Assembly (NCBI GenBank): GCA_020055645.1
Contig: CM034546.1
Coordinates: 76,756,001 to 76,820,000 of the forward strand
Reading direction: 5' to 3'
DNA from: Tomocerus qinae
Taxonomy: Eukaryota; Arthropoda; Collembola; Entomobryomorpha; Tomoceridae
DNA: 64,000 nucleotides
Shown in pieces: positions 63,609-64,000 of the stretch. A program made the translations under genes and the position numbers. Within the stretch, counting starts at the first letter, position 1, and the number at the start of each line of letters is the position of its first letter. The notes beneath the pieces were generated by a model. It had not been told where the DNA came from. It made no database searches and was given only the letters and a program-made list of their open reading frames with translations.

Positions 63609-64000
63609 TTACAGAAGGGATTTTAGATGTTCAGATTGATGGATTTCAGTGAACTCAACCTTTCTGGGAACTGACTCTTTGTTTCCAGTTTTGCCATCTT
63701 TACTGCATTTCGACACCTGAAAACTGTGATAAGCACAGTTTACTAGCAGTTTCGCTTCCAAGTCTGGATTCCAATTTTGCACATCATATTTCTTGCATAG
63801 ATTCATGTGCTTCATCATAAGTTTCACAAGACAAGCGTGGGAGACAATCAAAACGGTTTCTTCAGTTGCACTTTCATCCAATTTTGAAAACAGATCCTAA
63901 AAATAATGTCAATTTTTTACTACGGGTCAAATACTTAATTATTGTTAATAAAATGAGTGACCAACCTCAAAAAAGGAGTCCTGTCGGGCAATAACCTCTC
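63609..64000 (-). CDS. Histidine phosphatase (TIGAR/phosphoglycerate-mutase-like), 3' end only
   Basis: Last exon 63896-63609 and part of the previous exon (64000-63966), joined in phase 0. The end of the upstream exon reads EVIARQDSFFE. The last exon has DLFSKLDESATEETVLIVSH, then ACLVKLMMKHM, then a tail EFTEIHQSEHLKSLL. The RxD-FF and VLIVSHA blocks are the second half of the histidine phosphatase fold, with the second catalytic His in VSHA (usually VSHG). The spacing fits TIGAR-type fructose-2,6-bisphosphatases, which divert glycolysis to the pentose phosphate route, but a related phosphatase is possible. The gene continues past the right edge. Confidence 0.7.

Overview
The window is nuclear DNA from an arthropod-like animal. 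Genes are split by short AT-rich introns with GT-AG (and a few GC-AG) borders, and the sequence is AT-rich and full of small transposons. The gene set is animal: an ANKLE2 homologue, CARD caspases, an ionotropic-receptor-like protein, CANT1-type apyrases and a cecropin-like peptide. A springtail or another non-insect hexapod is my guess; the sequence itself supports only 'arthropod-like'.

Layout. 1-3200: Ankle2 on the minus strand. 4.4-6.0 kb: an intronless secreted protein that joins a lytic-transglycosylase-like segment to a von Willebrand A domain. 7.4-17.9 kb: two tandem eight-exon CARD caspases; the first is damaged and the second intact, with hAT-type MITEs between and inside them. 18.1-21.1 kb: a seven-exon secreted GH31 enzyme with sulfoquinovosidase signatures. 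22.2-24.4 kb: an intronless ionotropic-receptor-like gene. 25.6-30.4 kb: two members of a small secreted prepropeptide family, then a CANT1/apyrase gene. 31.2-46.7 kb: a 21-bp satellite carrying two copies of a 600-bp inverted-repeat element. The satellite is interrupted by a Gypsy element, which is itself split by a full-length Copia element. 47-51.5 kb: decayed transposon remains and fold-back repeats. 52.1-62.3 kb: a second peptide-plus-apyrase cassette (a segmental duplicate of 27.1-30.4 kb), three more peptide genes on both strands, several MITEs, and a three-exon cecropin-like gene that is too fragmented to show up as an open reading frame. 63.6-64.0 kb: the 3' end of a histidine phosphatase (TIGAR/phosphoglycerate-mutase-like) gene.

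Most notable points. (1) A six-member family of secreted prepropeptides, each with a furin-type R-X-[KR]-R site and a shared promoter motif GNGAAACTC about 90-120 bp upstream of the ATG. The family sits beside a cecropin-like gene and extracellular apyrases, and reads as an undescribed defence or signalling peptide locus. (2) A young Copia element whose single 1810-residue open frame runs gag-protease-integrase-RT-RNase H straight into a class-I-fusion-like envelope. (3) A secreted animal enzyme with bacterial-type sulfoquinovosidase signatures. (4) Caspases with a QHCRG active site. All family assignments are from recognisable motifs read by eye; no database search was run.
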